Shown piece by piece: positions 49,411-58,469 of a stretch of 64,000 nt of DNA. The DNA comes from Pseudomonas parasichuanensis (GTDB lineage: Bacteria > Pseudomonadota > Gammaproteobacteria > Pseudomonadales > Pseudomonadaceae), in the NCBI RefSeq assembly GCF_021601385.1, contig NZ_BQHO01000020.1, positions 1 to 64,000 of the forward strand. Reading direction: 5' to 3'. The position numbers and the translations under genes were made by a program. Position 1 is the first letter of the stretch. Each line of letters starts with the position of its first letter. The notes below the pieces were generated by a model. The model was given only the letters and a program-made list of their open reading frames with translations. It was not told the origin of the DNA and ran no database searches.

Positions 49411-50835
49411 ATGTCCATTGAGCAAGTCGCGCCGGCGGTAGCGCGCATGCGCGAGGTTTTTGCCCTTCAGCGCAAGGCGTTTGCCGACGAGCGTTACCCT
49501 TCATTCGAAGCGCGCCGCGCCAACCTGCAGGCGCTCAAGGCGCTGGTGCTGGAGCATGCAGACGCGATCGCGGCCGCCATCTCCAGCGATTTCGGCCACC
49601 GTTCCAGCCACGAGACCAAATTGCTGGATATCTTCGGCCTGGTCAGCGAGATCAATCATGCGATCAAGTGCCTCAAGCGCTGGATGAAACCCCGCAAGCG
49701 CGGTGTCGGCCTCTGGTTCCAGCCCGGGCGCGCCGCCGTGCTCGCCCAGCCGCTGGGGGTGATCGGCATCGCCGCGCCGTGGAACTACCCCCTGTACCTG
49801 ACCCTGGGCCCGCTGTGCGGCGCGCTGGCCGCGGGCAACCGCGCCATGATCAAGGTGGCCAGCGACTCAAGCCACTTCGGGCGGCTGATCGCGGACTTGC
49901 TTGGCCAGCGTTTCGCCGAGGACCTGGTGGCGGTCATTCAGCCGGGGCCTGGGATCAACGATGGCTTCTCGCGCCTGCCATTCGATCACCTGATCTTCAC
50001 CGGCTCCCCTGCGGTGGGTCGGCAGATCATGCGTAATTGCAGCGAAAACCTCACCCCGGTCACCCTCGAACTGGGCGGTAAATCGCCAACCCTGGTGGCC
50101 CCGGGCTACCCACTGCAGCAAGCCGCCGAAACCATCCTTTGGGGCAAGTGCCTGAATGCCGGGCAGACCTGCGTTGCGCCTGACTATGTGTTTCTGCCGG
50201 CCGGCAGTGAGGAAGCGTTTATCGAACACGCCCGGGCGGCGGTCAGCCGGCATTACCCCAAGGCGCTGGCCGACAACCCCGACTACAGCTGCATGATCAA
50301 TGCCCGCCAGCTGGCGCGGGTCGAGGCGCTGCTGGCCGATGCCCGCGACAAGGGCGCGCGGGTGGTGGCACTGGCCGATGCCGAAGGCGCTCGCCGGGTC
50401 GGCAAGCTGGCGCCGCACCTGGTGTTCGACGTGCGCGACGACATGCTGATCATGCAAGAGGAAATCTTCGGCCCAGTGCTGCCGGTGCTCAGCTATCGCC
50501 GGCCGGAGGAGGCCGTGGCCTATATCAATGCCCATGAGCGGCCGCTGGCGCTGTACCTGTTCGATGAGGACCAGGGGCGTGTCGAGCAGGTGCTGCGGCA
50601 AACGCTGAGCGGCGGTGTGTCGGTCAACAGCGTGATGCTTCACGTGCTGCAGGAGAACCTGCCGTTTGGTGGTGTCGGCAATTCGGGGATGGGCCACTAC
50701 CATGCCGAAGAGGGTTTCCAGACGTTCAGCAAGATGCGCCCGATCTTCTACCAGGCCAGGCACAACGGCAGTTTCCTGCTCAAACCGCCGTATGGGCGCC
50801 TTACCCAGGTCCTGCTGCGCCTGATGTTGCGCTGA
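49411..50835 (+). CDS. Coniferyl-aldehyde-dehydrogenase-type ALDH
   Basis: A 474-aa aldehyde dehydrogenase of the class that lacks an extended C-terminus and includes coniferyl aldehyde dehydrogenases and fatty aldehyde dehydrogenases. Asn125 (APWNYP), Glu220 (TLELGGKSP) and Cys254 (NAGQTCVAPDY) form the catalytic set; NSVMLHVLQENLPFGGVGNSGMG is the family C-terminal motif. In this operon it would oxidise the aldehyde made by the amine oxidase(s). A strong terminator follows 75 nt downstream. Confidence 0.9.
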   Translation: MSIEQVAPAVARMREVFALQRKAFADERYPSFEARRANLQALKALVLEHADAIAAAISSDFGHRSSHETKLLDIFGLVSEINHAIKCLKRWMKPRKRGVGLWFQPGRAAVLAQPLGVIGIAAPWNYPLYLTLGPLCGALAAGNRAMIKVASDSSHFGRLIADLLGQRFAEDLVAVIQPGPGINDGFSRLPFDHLIFTGSPAVGRQIMRNCSENLTPVTLELGGKSPTLVAPGYPLQQAAETILWGKCLNAGQTCVAPDYVFLPAGSEEAFIEHARAAVSRHYPKALADNPDYSCMINARQLARVEALLADARDKGARVVALADAEGARRVGKLAPHLVFDVRDDMLIMQEEIFGPVLPVLSYRRPEEAVAYINAHERPLALYLFDEDQGRVEQVLRQTLSGGVSVNSVMLHVLQENLPFGGVGNSGMGHYHAEEGFQTFSKMRPIFYQARHNGSFLLKPPYGRLTQVLLRLMLR

Positions 50836-50910
50836 TGCAAAGGTTGCTGAGACGGGCTGACGATGCTGCTACGAGTTGACGCTACTTCGGTAATCGTCAT
50901 GCCCTTTTTT

Positions 50911-50933
50911 GCGCCCTTCGGGGCGCTTTTTTT
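50911..50933 (+). terminator. Rho-independent terminator of the amine-oxidation operon
   Basis: Stem GCGCCC / GGGCGC with the tight TTCG loop, then seven T. It separates the aldehyde dehydrogenase from the convergent ABC transporter gene. Confidence 0.92.
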
Positions 50934-50969
50934 ATCGTGAGCGCAACAGGTCAGCAGCGCCCACCCTGA

Positions 50970-52823
50970 TTACTCGACCTCCTCGACCACCCCCTGGTCC
51001 TCACCCAAAAACCCGCCGCTCTGGTGCTGCCACAGCCGTGCATAGGTGCCGTTCTTGCCCAGCAGTTCGGCATGGGTGCCTTGTTCGATGATGCGCCCCT
51101 CATCCATGACGATCAGCCGGTCCATGGCCGCGATGGTGGACAGCCGATGGGCGATGGCGATGACGGTCTTGCCTTGCATCATTTCGTCGAGGCTTTCCTG
51201 GATGGCCACTTCGACCTCCGAATCCAGCGCGCTGGTGGCCTCGTCCAGCAGCAGGATCGGGGCGTTCTTGAGCATCACCCGGGCGATGGCCACGCGTTGG
51301 CGCTGGCCGCCGGACAGCTTGATGCCACGCTCACCCACCAGGGTGTCGTAGCCGCTGTTGCCTTGCTTGTCGCTGAGCTGGCTGATGAAACCATCGGCCT
51401 GGGCATTGGCGGCGGCGCTGCGGATCTGCGCCTCGGTGGCGTCAGGGCGGCCGTAGGCGATGTTGTCGCGGATCGAGCGGTGCAGCAGCGAGGTGTCCTG
51501 GGTGACCATGCCGATGGCGCTGCGCAGGCTGTCCTGGGTCACTTCGGCGATGTCCTGCCCGTCGATGCGGATGGTGCCGCTGTTGACGTCGTAGAAGCGC
51601 AGCAGCAGGTTGATCAGCGTGGACTTGCCGGCACCCGAGCGGCCCACCAGCCCGACTTTTTCGCCGGGGCGGATATGCAGGGTGAGGTCGTCGAGCACCT
51701 GGCGTTCGCCGCCATAGTTGAAACTCACCTTGTCGAAGCTCACCGCGCCGCCGCGGGTCTGCAGCACGCCGGCGTTCGGCGCGTCCTGCACCTTGGGGCC
51801 GCGGGTGAGGGTGGCCATGCCGTCCTGCACCGTGCCGATGCTCTCGAACAGCGAGGTCATCTGCCACATGATCCAGTGCGACATGCCATTGATGCGCAGC
51901 GCCATGGCGGTGATCGCCGCCACCGCACCGGCACCGACCTGGCCTTGGTGCCACAGCCACAGGGCATAGCCGCCGGCACCGAGAATCAGGCCGACCACCA
52001 GTGCCTGGTTGACGATCTCGAACTGGCTGACCAGGCGCATCTGGCGAAAGCCGGTGAGCTTGAAGTCTTCCATGGCTGCGCGGGCGAAGTGCGCTTCGCG
52101 CTTGGAGTGCGAGAACAGCTTCACGGTGGTGATGTTGGTGTAGGCGTCGGAGACGCGCCCGGTCATCGACGAGCGCGCATGGGCCTGCTCCTGGCCGACT
52201 TTGCCCAGGCGGGGCACGAAGTACAGCATCGCCAGCCCGAACAACAGCAGCCAGGCCACGAACGGCAGCATCAGTTGCAGGGCGAAACCGCCGGCCAGGG
52301 CAATGATCGCGATGAAGTACACGCCAATGCCGGGAATGATCTCGATGAAGGTGAACAGCACCTCGCGCACCGCCAGCGCGGTCTGCATCACCTTGGTGGT
52401 GACCCGGCCCGAGAATTCATCGGAGAAGAACGACAGGCTCTGGCGCAGCATCAGGCGATGGAAGTCCCAGCGCAGGCGCAGCGGCAGGTTGATCGCCAGC
52501 ACCTGGTGCTGCATCAGGGTGCGCAGCGCCACCAGGCCGATACTGGCCAGCAGCACCAGGCCGATACCCCACAGCACGCGGCTTTCCTCACCGCTTGCGG
52601 CGGTGCCGGCCTGCCAGGCCGGAAGCAGGTCGACCACCTGGCCGAGGAAGGAGAACAACCAGGCTTCGTAGATCGATACGCCGGCACTGAACAGCGCAAG
52701 GGCCAGGATGTAGCCGCGGGCGCCGCGGGTGCAGGCCCACAGGAAACGCAGCAGCCCCATCGGTGGGGGTGGCACTTCATCGGGCGGGAAAGGGTCTAGC
52801 CATCGTTCAAAAACGCGCAGCAT
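50970..52823 (-). CDS. ABC exporter, fused membrane and ATPase domains
   Basis: A 617-aa half-transporter. Residues about 25-340 hold six membrane helices (MsbA/LmrA-type fold), and the rest is the ATPase with Walker A GRSGAGKST, Q-loop GMVTQDTSL, signature LSGGQRQRVAIARV, Walker B ILLLDEATSALD and the H-loop IAHRLST. As a homodimer it would export a lipid, peptide or drug. It lies 30 nt downstream of the enoyl-CoA hydratase gene on the same strand, but a functional link is not clear. Confidence 0.93.
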   Translation of the reverse strand: MLRVFERWLDPFPPDEVPPPPMGLLRFLWACTRGARGYILALALFSAGVSIYEAWLFSFLGQVVDLLPAWQAGTAASGEESRVLWGIGLVLLASIGLVALRTLMQHQVLAINLPLRLRWDFHRLMLRQSLSFFSDEFSGRVTTKVMQTALAVREVLFTFIEIIPGIGVYFIAIIALAGGFALQLMLPFVAWLLLFGLAMLYFVPRLGKVGQEQAHARSSMTGRVSDAYTNITTVKLFSHSKREAHFARAAMEDFKLTGFRQMRLVSQFEIVNQALVVGLILGAGGYALWLWHQGQVGAGAVAAITAMALRINGMSHWIMWQMTSLFESIGTVQDGMATLTRGPKVQDAPNAGVLQTRGGAVSFDKVSFNYGGERQVLDDLTLHIRPGEKVGLVGRSGAGKSTLINLLLRFYDVNSGTIRIDGQDIAEVTQDSLRSAIGMVTQDTSLLHRSIRDNIAYGRPDATEAQIRSAAANAQADGFISQLSDKQGNSGYDTLVGERGIKLSGGQRQRVAIARVMLKNAPILLLDEATSALDSEVEVAIQESLDEMMQGKTVIAIAHRLSTIAAMDRLIVMDEGRIIEQGTHAELLGKNGTYARLWQHQSGGFLGEDQGVVEEVE

Positions 52824-52853
52824 TCAGGTCTCCGTATCGGGTAAGTCTAGGTT

Positions 52854-53600
52854 TCATCCCTTGACCATCGCCCGCAACGCCGCTTTGGCCTCGGGCGTCT
52901 GCAGGCGGGCGATGAACGCCAGGCCCTCACGCTCAACCGTAGCAGCCAGTTCCTGGCGATGGGCATCCTTGAGCAATTGCTTGCTGATGCGCAAGGCATC
53001 GGCGGGCAGGCGCTGCAGGCGCCGGGCGAGTTTCTCGGCGGCGGCCTGGCATTGCGCGCCATCCTCGAGCAATTCGGTCGCCAGCCCCCACTGCACGGCC
53101 TGCTCGCCGCTGAGCAACTGGCTGCACAGCAACACCTGCGCAGCCCGCGCGTGCCCCAGCAGGCGTGGCAGCAACAGGCTGGCGCCGAACTCCGGGCATA
53201 CGCCCAGCGGCACGAAGGGGGTGCGCAGCTTGGTATCGCGGGTGACCAGCACCTGGTCGCAGTGCAGCAGGAAGGTGGTGCCGATGCCGATCGCCGGGCC
53301 CGCCACCGCCGCGATCAGCGGCTTGTCCAGCGCCAGCACCGCCCACATCATGCGGAACACCGGGCTGTCCAGGTCGGTGGGCGGCTGGTCGAGAAAGTCC
53401 GGCAGGTCGTTGCCGGCGGTGAAGCACTCGGCGCTGCCGGTCAGCACGATCACCTCGACCTGCGGGTCGTCGTTGGCCGCCTCGAACAGCTCGGCCAGCC
53501 GGGTGTACATGGCGTTGGTCAGCGCATTGAGCTTGTCCGGGCGGTTGAGGCGCAGGGTCAGCAGGCCTTCGTCGAGTTCGTGCAGGATCAGGTCGGTCAT
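52854..53600 (-). CDS. Enoyl-CoA hydratase/isomerase family protein
   Basis: A 248-aa crotonase-fold protein. It shows LRLNRPDKLNALTNAMY, the oxyanion-hole strand CFTAGNDLPDF, AVAGPAIGIGTTFLLHCD, and VCPEFGAS with the family's second catalytic Glu position. The residue pattern suits a hydratase or Delta3-Delta2 isomerase acting on acyl-CoA. It follows the XRE-cupin gene by 33 nt on the same strand. Confidence 0.9.
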   Translation of the reverse strand: MTDLILHELDEGLLTLRLNRPDKLNALTNAMYTRLAELFEAANDDPQVEVIVLTGSAECFTAGNDLPDFLDQPPTDLDSPVFRMMWAVLALDKPLIAAVAGPAIGIGTTFLLHCDQVLVTRDTKLRTPFVPLGVCPEFGASLLLPRLLGHARAAQVLLCSQLLSGEQAVQWGLATELLEDGAQCQAAAEKLARRLQRLPADALRISKQLLKDAHRQELAATVEREGLAFIARLQTPEAKAALRAMVKG

Positions 53601-53633
53601 GGGGCGGCGCCTTGTGTTGTTCTTGTGGTGGGC

Positions 53634-54239
53634 TTAGAAGGTCGGCGGGGTGATCACCCAGATCACCACCGCATCGACGTCGCCAGGGTTGCCGTAACGG
53701 TGCGGCTCCTGGCTGGAAAAACTGAAGCTGTCGCCTTCGCTCAGCTGGAAGTAGCGCTCGCCTACCCACAGCTCGAAGGTCCCGCACAGCAGGTAGCCGG
53801 CCTCTTCGCCGTCGTGGCTGTAGCTTTGCTCGCTGTAGGTGCCCGGGGGGAAGCGTGAATGCAGCATTTCCAGCTCGCGGCTGGGCTGCGGGGTGAGCAG
53901 CTGGTCGACGATACCGTCCTCGTAATGCACGCTCAGCCGGCTGTTCTTGCGCACCACATAGCCCTCGTCTTCCGGGGCCGTGACCGCTTCGCTGGCGAAG
54001 AACCACTGGATGGTCACGCCCAGGGTGCGGGCGATATTGAACAGCGCCGGGATCGACGGGTAGGACAGGTTGCGCTCCAGCTGGCTGATGTAGCCGGCGG
54101 TCAGCCCGCTCTGTTCGGCCAGTTCGGCCAGGGTCATGCCGCGGCGCTTGCGCAGGCCGCGGATGCGGGTGCCGAGAAACTGCGGCGCGGTGCTGCCGTC
54201 CTCGGCAGGGGGCGGCGCTTTGGCAATATGGCGATTCAT
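53634..54239 (-). CDS. XRE-cupin transcriptional regulator (PuuR-like)
   Basis: A 201-aa regulator with an N-terminal HTH (IRGLRKRRGMTLAELAEQSGLTAGYISQLERNLSYPSIPALFNIARTLGV) and a C-terminal cupin (PPGTYSEQSYSHDGEEAGYLLCGTFELWVGERYFQLSEGDSFSF...EPHRYGNPG), the layout of PuuR and similar regulators of amine or amino-acid catabolism. The start at 54239 gives MNRHIAK. It sits between the flavoenzyme and enoyl-CoA hydratase genes, and could control both the minus-strand unit and the divergent binding protein at 56392. Confidence 0.92.
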   Translation of the reverse strand: MNRHIAKAPPPAEDGSTAPQFLGTRIRGLRKRRGMTLAELAEQSGLTAGYISQLERNLSYPSIPALFNIARTLGVTIQWFFASEAVTAPEDEGYVVRKNSRLSVHYEDGIVDQLLTPQPSRELEMLHSRFPPGTYSEQSYSHDGEEAGYLLCGTFELWVGERYFQLSEGDSFSFSSQEPHRYGNPGDVDAVVIWVITPPTF

Positions 54240-54284
54240 GGCGGTTTCCAGTCGGCCCTGCAAAGTCCCGGAGTATAAACAGGC

Positions 54285-56237
54285 TCACAAGGCGGCGGCG
54301 ACCTTCAACCCTTCATGGATCGCTTCCTCGGCGGTGCGCGGGGCCAGGCAGTCGCCGATGCGCAGCACCTGTGCGAGGTCCTTGATCTGTTCGGCCAGGG
54401 TGTCGACCGGCTGGTGGCCCTGGCACAGCACCAGGGTGTCGATGCCTTCGAAGATCATCGCCTCGCCGCTGGCGGTGTGCTGCAGGTAGACGCTGTTGTC
54501 GTCGCAGCCATACAGGCGGGCATAGGGGGTAATGGGGATACCCAGCTTGTGCAGCTCGCCGGCCAGCTGGTCGCGCACATACAGCGGCAGGCTCTCGCCG
54601 CAATGGGTGCCGTTGACCGCCAGTTGCACCTGATGCCCGGCGCGCACCAGGCGCTCGGCGATGCCGGGGCCGATCCAGTCGCAGCGCCAGTCCACCACCA
54701 GCACCGAGCGGCCGAGCTTGACCTGGTCGCGCAGCACTTGCCAGGCATCGACCACCTGCAGCTCGCCGCCACGCTCGAACGCCGGCCAGTAAGGCTCGGC
54801 ACCGGTGGCGACGATCACCGCGTCCGGGCGTTCGCGCTCCACCAGGGCGCGGTCGACGCGGGTATTGCGCACCACCTCGACCCCGGCCAGTTGCATCTCC
54901 CGTTGCAGGTTGGTGCTGGCGCCGCCGAACTCGCTGCGCCGGGGTAGCAACTGCGCCAGCAGCACCTGGCCGCCCAGTTGCGCGCTGGCTTCATACAGCG
55001 TCACCTGGTGCCCGCGCGCCGCCGCCACGGCGGCGGCCTTCATCCCGCCGGGGCCGCCGCCGACCACCATGACCCGTTTGCGCACGCTGGCCGGGGGCAG
55101 GTTGGCGTACTGTTGTTCGCGCCCGGTTTCCGGGTGCTGGATGCAGGAGATCGGCAGCCCGCGATGGAAGTGGCCGATGCACGCCTGGTTGCAGGCGATG
55201 CAGGCGCGTACGTCCTCGGCGCGGCCGCTGTCGGTCTTGTTCGGCATCTGTGGGTCGCAGATCAGCGCGCGGGTCATGCCGCACACGTCGGCCTGGCCGC
55301 GGGCGAGGATCAGTTCGGCTTCCTGGGGCTGGTTGATCCGCCCGGTGACGAACAGCGGGATCTGCAGGCGCGACTTGAAGGTGCCGGCTTCGCGGGCCAG
55401 GTAAGCCGCCTCGATGGCCATCGGCGGGACGATATGGATCGCGCCGCCCAGCGAGGCGGAGGTGCCGGCGACGATATGCACGTAGTCCAGGCTCGCCTGC
55501 AGGGCCTGCACGGCCTCCAGCGACTCGCCCTCGGTAAGGCCCTCGGCATCGCGTTCGTCGGCGCTGATGCGCAGGCCGACGATGAACTGCTCGTCGGTGG
55601 CGGCGCGCACGGCTGCAAGGATCTCGCGCAAGAAACGCAGGCGCTGTTCGAGGTCGCCGTTGTAACCGTCGCTGCGGCGGTTGACCCGCGGGTTGATGAA
55701 CTGCGCAGGCAGGTAGCCATGGCTGGCGACCACCTCGACACCGTCTATGCCGGCCTGGTGCAGGCGCCGCGCGGCGGCTGCGTAGCCGGCGACGATCTCG
55801 TCGATCATCGCCTGGTCGAGCTCGCGCGGCATCACCCGGAAGCGCTCGTTGGGCACGGCGGAGGCGCTGTAGGCGACCGCCAGCAGGCCGTCGGCGGACT
55901 CCATGATCTCGCGGCCCGGGTGGAAGACCTGCGACAGCACCACGGTGCCCTGGGCGTGGCACACCTCGGCCAGACGCCGGTAGCCGTCGATGCAGGCATC
56001 GTCGGTGGCCATCAGCACATGGGAGGTGTAGCGGGCGCTGTCATGCACCCCGGCCACCTGCAGCACGATCAGCCCGACACCGCCTTCTGCACGGGCTTGG
56101 TGATAGGCGATCAGTCGCTCGTTGACCAGGTTGTCGGTGGGCATGGAGGTGTCGTGGCCGCTGGACATGATGCGGTTTTTCAGGCGCTTGCCACGAAGCT
56201 GCAGCGGTTCGAACAGGTGCGTGAAGGCGGTCGACAT
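54285..56237 (-). CDS. NADH:flavin oxidoreductase, FadH/2-enoate-reductase type
   Basis: A 650-aa multi-cofactor enzyme. Residues 1-330 form an old-yellow-enzyme TIM barrel (LKNRIMSSGHDT; VASHGYLPAQFINPRVNRRSDGYNG). A 4Fe-4S motif follows with Cys346, Cys349, Cys353 and Cys365 at exactly the CX2CX3CX11C spacing of 2,4-dienoyl-CoA reductase, then an FAD/NAD(P) domain (RVMVVGGGPGGMKAAAVAAARG). Relatives include FadH, trimethylamine dehydrogenase and N-methylproline demethylase. With a PuuR-like regulator and a class II aldolase nearby, an N-methylated or unsaturated acid substrate is possible, not proven. Confidence 0.9.
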   Translation of the reverse strand: MSTAFTHLFEPLQLRGKRLKNRIMSSGHDTSMPTDNLVNERLIAYHQARAEGGVGLIVLQVAGVHDSARYTSHVLMATDDACIDGYRRLAEVCHAQGTVVLSQVFHPGREIMESADGLLAVAYSASAVPNERFRVMPRELDQAMIDEIVAGYAAAARRLHQAGIDGVEVVASHGYLPAQFINPRVNRRSDGYNGDLEQRLRFLREILAAVRAATDEQFIVGLRISADERDAEGLTEGESLEAVQALQASLDYVHIVAGTSASLGGAIHIVPPMAIEAAYLAREAGTFKSRLQIPLFVTGRINQPQEAELILARGQADVCGMTRALICDPQMPNKTDSGRAEDVRACIACNQACIGHFHRGLPISCIQHPETGREQQYANLPPASVRKRVMVVGGGPGGMKAAAVAAARGHQVTLYEASAQLGGQVLLAQLLPRRSEFGGASTNLQREMQLAGVEVVRNTRVDRALVERERPDAVIVATGAEPYWPAFERGGELQVVDAWQVLRDQVKLGRSVLVVDWRCDWIGPGIAERLVRAGHQVQLAVNGTHCGESLPLYVRDQLAGELHKLGIPITPYARLYGCDDNSVYLQHTASGEAMIFEGIDTLVLCQGHQPVDTLAEQIKDLAQVLRIGDCLAPRTAEEAIHEGLKVAAAL

Positions 56238-56291
56238 ACGGGCAGGCTCCAGCGGGGTGTTGTTGTTTTTTTCTTATAAAAGTGTACCCAT

Positions 56292-56318
56292 AGTAAAAAA
56301 TCAACTTGTTTTTTTACT
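56292..56318. promoter_or_regulatory. AT-rich inverted repeat in the divergent promoter region
   Basis: AGTAAAAAA (56292-56300) pairs with TTTTTTACT (56310-56318), between the flavoenzyme and the solute-binding protein genes. Its size and position suit an operator for the XRE-cupin regulator. The tail of the flavoenzyme side (TATAAAAGTGTACCC) could supply a minus-strand -10. Confidence 0.45.
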
Positions 56319-56391
56319 GGTCGTTGTCTAGTTTCGACAACACCCCCGCCTCAGGGGCGAACCTCACAAAAACAACAAAGAGGGTCCATCG

Positions 56392-57438
56392 ATGAGCGCT
56401 TTTGCACGAAAACCCGGGATGTACGCGGTGCTGTTGTGGCTGGGCCTGGGCAGCGCCCAGGCGGCGTCGGACATGGTGGTGGTGGGCTATGGCGGTGCCG
56501 GGCAGAAGGCCCAGGACGTGGCGTTGTTCCAGCCGTTCAGCGCCCAGGACAAGAGCAGGCTGATGCAGACCGAGTACAACGGCGAGATGGCGCGGATCAA
56601 AGTCATGGTCGACACCGGCAGCGTGGACTGGGACGTGGTGCAGATCGAAGGCCCCGACCTGCTGCGTGGGTGTGATGAAGGCATGTACGAGCGGCTGGAT
56701 TGGAACACGCTGGGCCACAAGGACCAGCTGATTGCCGACGCCGCGCAGGAATGCGGCTCGGCGGCGCTGGTGTGGAGCGTGGCGATCGCCTACGACCGTA
56801 ACAAGCTGGCCCAGGCGCCGACCTCCTGGGCCGACTTCTGGGACGTGAAGAAGTACCCGGGCAAGCGCGGCCTGCGCAAGCGCGCGGTGTACAACCTGGA
56901 GTTCGCCCTGCTGGCCGACGGGGTCAAGGTAGAAGACGTGTACAAGGTACTTGCCACCCAGGCAGGCGTTGACCGCGCGTTCGCCAAGCTGAGCGAGCTC
57001 AAGCCCAGCATCCAGTGGTGGGAGGCGGGCGCCCAGCCGCCGCAATGGCTGACCGCCGGCGACGTGGTGATGACCTCGACCTACAGCGGCCGCATCGCCG
57101 CCGCCGCACAGAACGGCAGCCCGCTGGCGCTGGTGTGGCCGGGCAGCCTGTACGGCATGGACTATTGGGCGATCATCAAGGGCTCGAAACATGTGCAGCA
57201 GGCCGAGCGGCTGATTGCCTACACCAACCAGCCCGAGGCGCAGGTGCGTTACGTCGAACAGATTCCCTATGGCCCGACCAATACCCAGGCAGCCGCCGCA
57301 CTGGCGCCGGAGCTGGCCAAGTGGGTGCCGACCTCGAAGCAGAACCTGGAAGGCGCCCTGGCCATGAACGTGGAGTTCTGGGTCGATCATGGCGAGGAAC
57401 TGGAGGAACGCTTCAACGCCTGGGCTGCCAGCAAGTAA
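56392..57438 (+). CDS. ABC-type solute-binding protein (PotD/polyamine-like)
   Basis: A 348-aa periplasmic binding protein. The signal peptide ends at AQA-ASDMV (about residue 24). The mature part has MVVVGYGGAGQKAQD, VDTGSVDWDVVQIEG, SWADFWDVKKYPGKRGLRK and MTSTYSGRIAAAAQNGSPLALVWPGS, typical of PotD-like extracellular solute-binding proteins for polyamines and related cations. No ATPase or permease gene for it lies in the window; the next gene is an aldolase. It is divergent from the flavoenzyme. Confidence 0.9.
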   Translation: MSAFARKPGMYAVLLWLGLGSAQAASDMVVVGYGGAGQKAQDVALFQPFSAQDKSRLMQTEYNGEMARIKVMVDTGSVDWDVVQIEGPDLLRGCDEGMYERLDWNTLGHKDQLIADAAQECGSAALVWSVAIAYDRNKLAQAPTSWADFWDVKKYPGKRGLRKRAVYNLEFALLADGVKVEDVYKVLATQAGVDRAFAKLSELKPSIQWWEAGAQPPQWLTAGDVVMTSTYSGRIAAAAQNGSPLALVWPGSLYGMDYWAIIKGSKHVQQAERLIAYTNQPEAQVRYVEQIPYGPTNTQAAAALAPELAKWVPTSKQNLEGALAMNVEFWVDHGEELEERFNAWAASK

Positions 57439-57502
57439 CCCATCGCGGCTGGACAGTGTCCATACTCTCCAGCCGCCCATCACCAACCTGGAACCCGTGA
57501 CC

Positions 57503-58255
57503 ATGCCTACCGAACAACACCTGCGCGAGGAGCTGGCGGCCTGCTACCGGCTGATCGCGCACTTTCGCATGACCGACCTGATCTTCACCCATATCTCGGT
57601 ACGCCTGCCGGGGCCCGAGCATCATTTCCTGATCAACCCCTACGGCTTGATGTTCGATGAAATTACTGCCTCCAACCTGGTGAAGATCGACCTGCACGGC
57701 CATGCCGTCGAGCCTTCGCCTTACCCGGTGAACCCGGCGGGTTTCGTCATCCACAGTGCCATCCATGGCGCCCGCGAAGATGCGCAGTGCGTGCTGCATA
57801 CCCACACCCGCGCCGGTTGTGCGGTGGCGGCGCTGGAGTGCGGGTTGCTGCCGGTGAACCAGATCTCGATGGAGTTCTACGGCAAGGTCGCCTACCACGA
57901 CTACGAAGGCGTGGCGCTGGACTTGAGCGAGCAGCAGCGGCTGGTGGCGGACCTGGGGCAGCAGCCGGTGATGATCCTGCGCAACCACGGCCTGCTCACC
58001 GTGGGGCGCAGTGTGGGTGAGGCTTTCATGCGCATGTACTACCTGGAAAAAGCCTGCGAGATCCAGCTGGCTGCCCAGGCCAGCGGCAAGCTGGTGTTGC
58101 CGCCCCACGCGGTGTGCGCGCATACCGAGCGGCAGTTCAATGACCCCAGGCGGCCGTTGGAAGAGGGCCAGCTGGCCGATCCGGACGCGATGCAGTTGGC
58201 CTGGGCGGCGTTGTTGCGGATGCTGGACAAGGTGGCGCCAGGCTATCGCGATTGA
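57503..58255 (+). CDS. Class II aldolase/adducin family protein
   Basis: A 250-aa class II aldolase-fold protein with the zinc-binding His pattern LHTHTRAGCAVAAL and later RNHGLLTVG, plus TDLIFTHISVRLPGPEHHFLINPYGLMFDEITASNLVKIDL near the N-terminus. Members are metal-dependent aldolases or epimerases (fuculose-phosphate aldolase, RhaD, AraD) and decarboxylases. The substrate is not set by sequence. It starts 64 nt after the solute-binding protein and is probably co-transcribed. ATG at 57503 preferred over a 38-codon upstream extension overlapping the previous gene. Confidence 0.88.
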   Translation: MPTEQHLREELAACYRLIAHFRMTDLIFTHISVRLPGPEHHFLINPYGLMFDEITASNLVKIDLHGHAVEPSPYPVNPAGFVIHSAIHGAREDAQCVLHTHTRAGCAVAALECGLLPVNQISMEFYGKVAYHDYEGVALDLSEQQRLVADLGQQPVMILRNHGLLTVGRSVGEAFMRMYYLEKACEIQLAAQASGKLVLPPHAVCAHTERQFNDPRRPLEEGQLADPDAMQLAWAALLRMLDKVAPGYRD

Positions 58256-58278
58256 ACAACTGTCTTGCATTGCCTTTT

Positions 58279-58357
58279 CTGGCCTCATCGCTGGCAAGCC
58301 AGCTCCCACATAGATCGCGCTTCCCTGTGGGAGCTGGCTTGCCAGCGATGAGGCCAG
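58279..58357. repeat. Paired REP element, perfect 32-bp arms
   Basis: Arms 58279-58310 and 58326-58357 are exact reverse complements around a 15-nt loop and share the ATCGCTGGCAAGCCAGCTCC core with the repeat at 43854-44104. It fills part of the 214-base gap before the TetR gene; the remainder is promoter DNA. Confidence 0.92.
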
Positions 58358-58469
58358 CACAGGCAGTACAAAACATTGGCTCCCACTGGCTTTTGTACAC
58401 GGGGTTTCGCCAGCCGTCTGACTTGCTATACAGTCGTTCAACTGCATATCCCGCCACGAGACCCACCCC

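Noticed and set aside
58394-58432. A fourth PplR-type box (TGTACA ... TATACA)
   Set aside because: The two half sites are 27 nt apart, not 12, so they do not fit the direct-repeat spacing.
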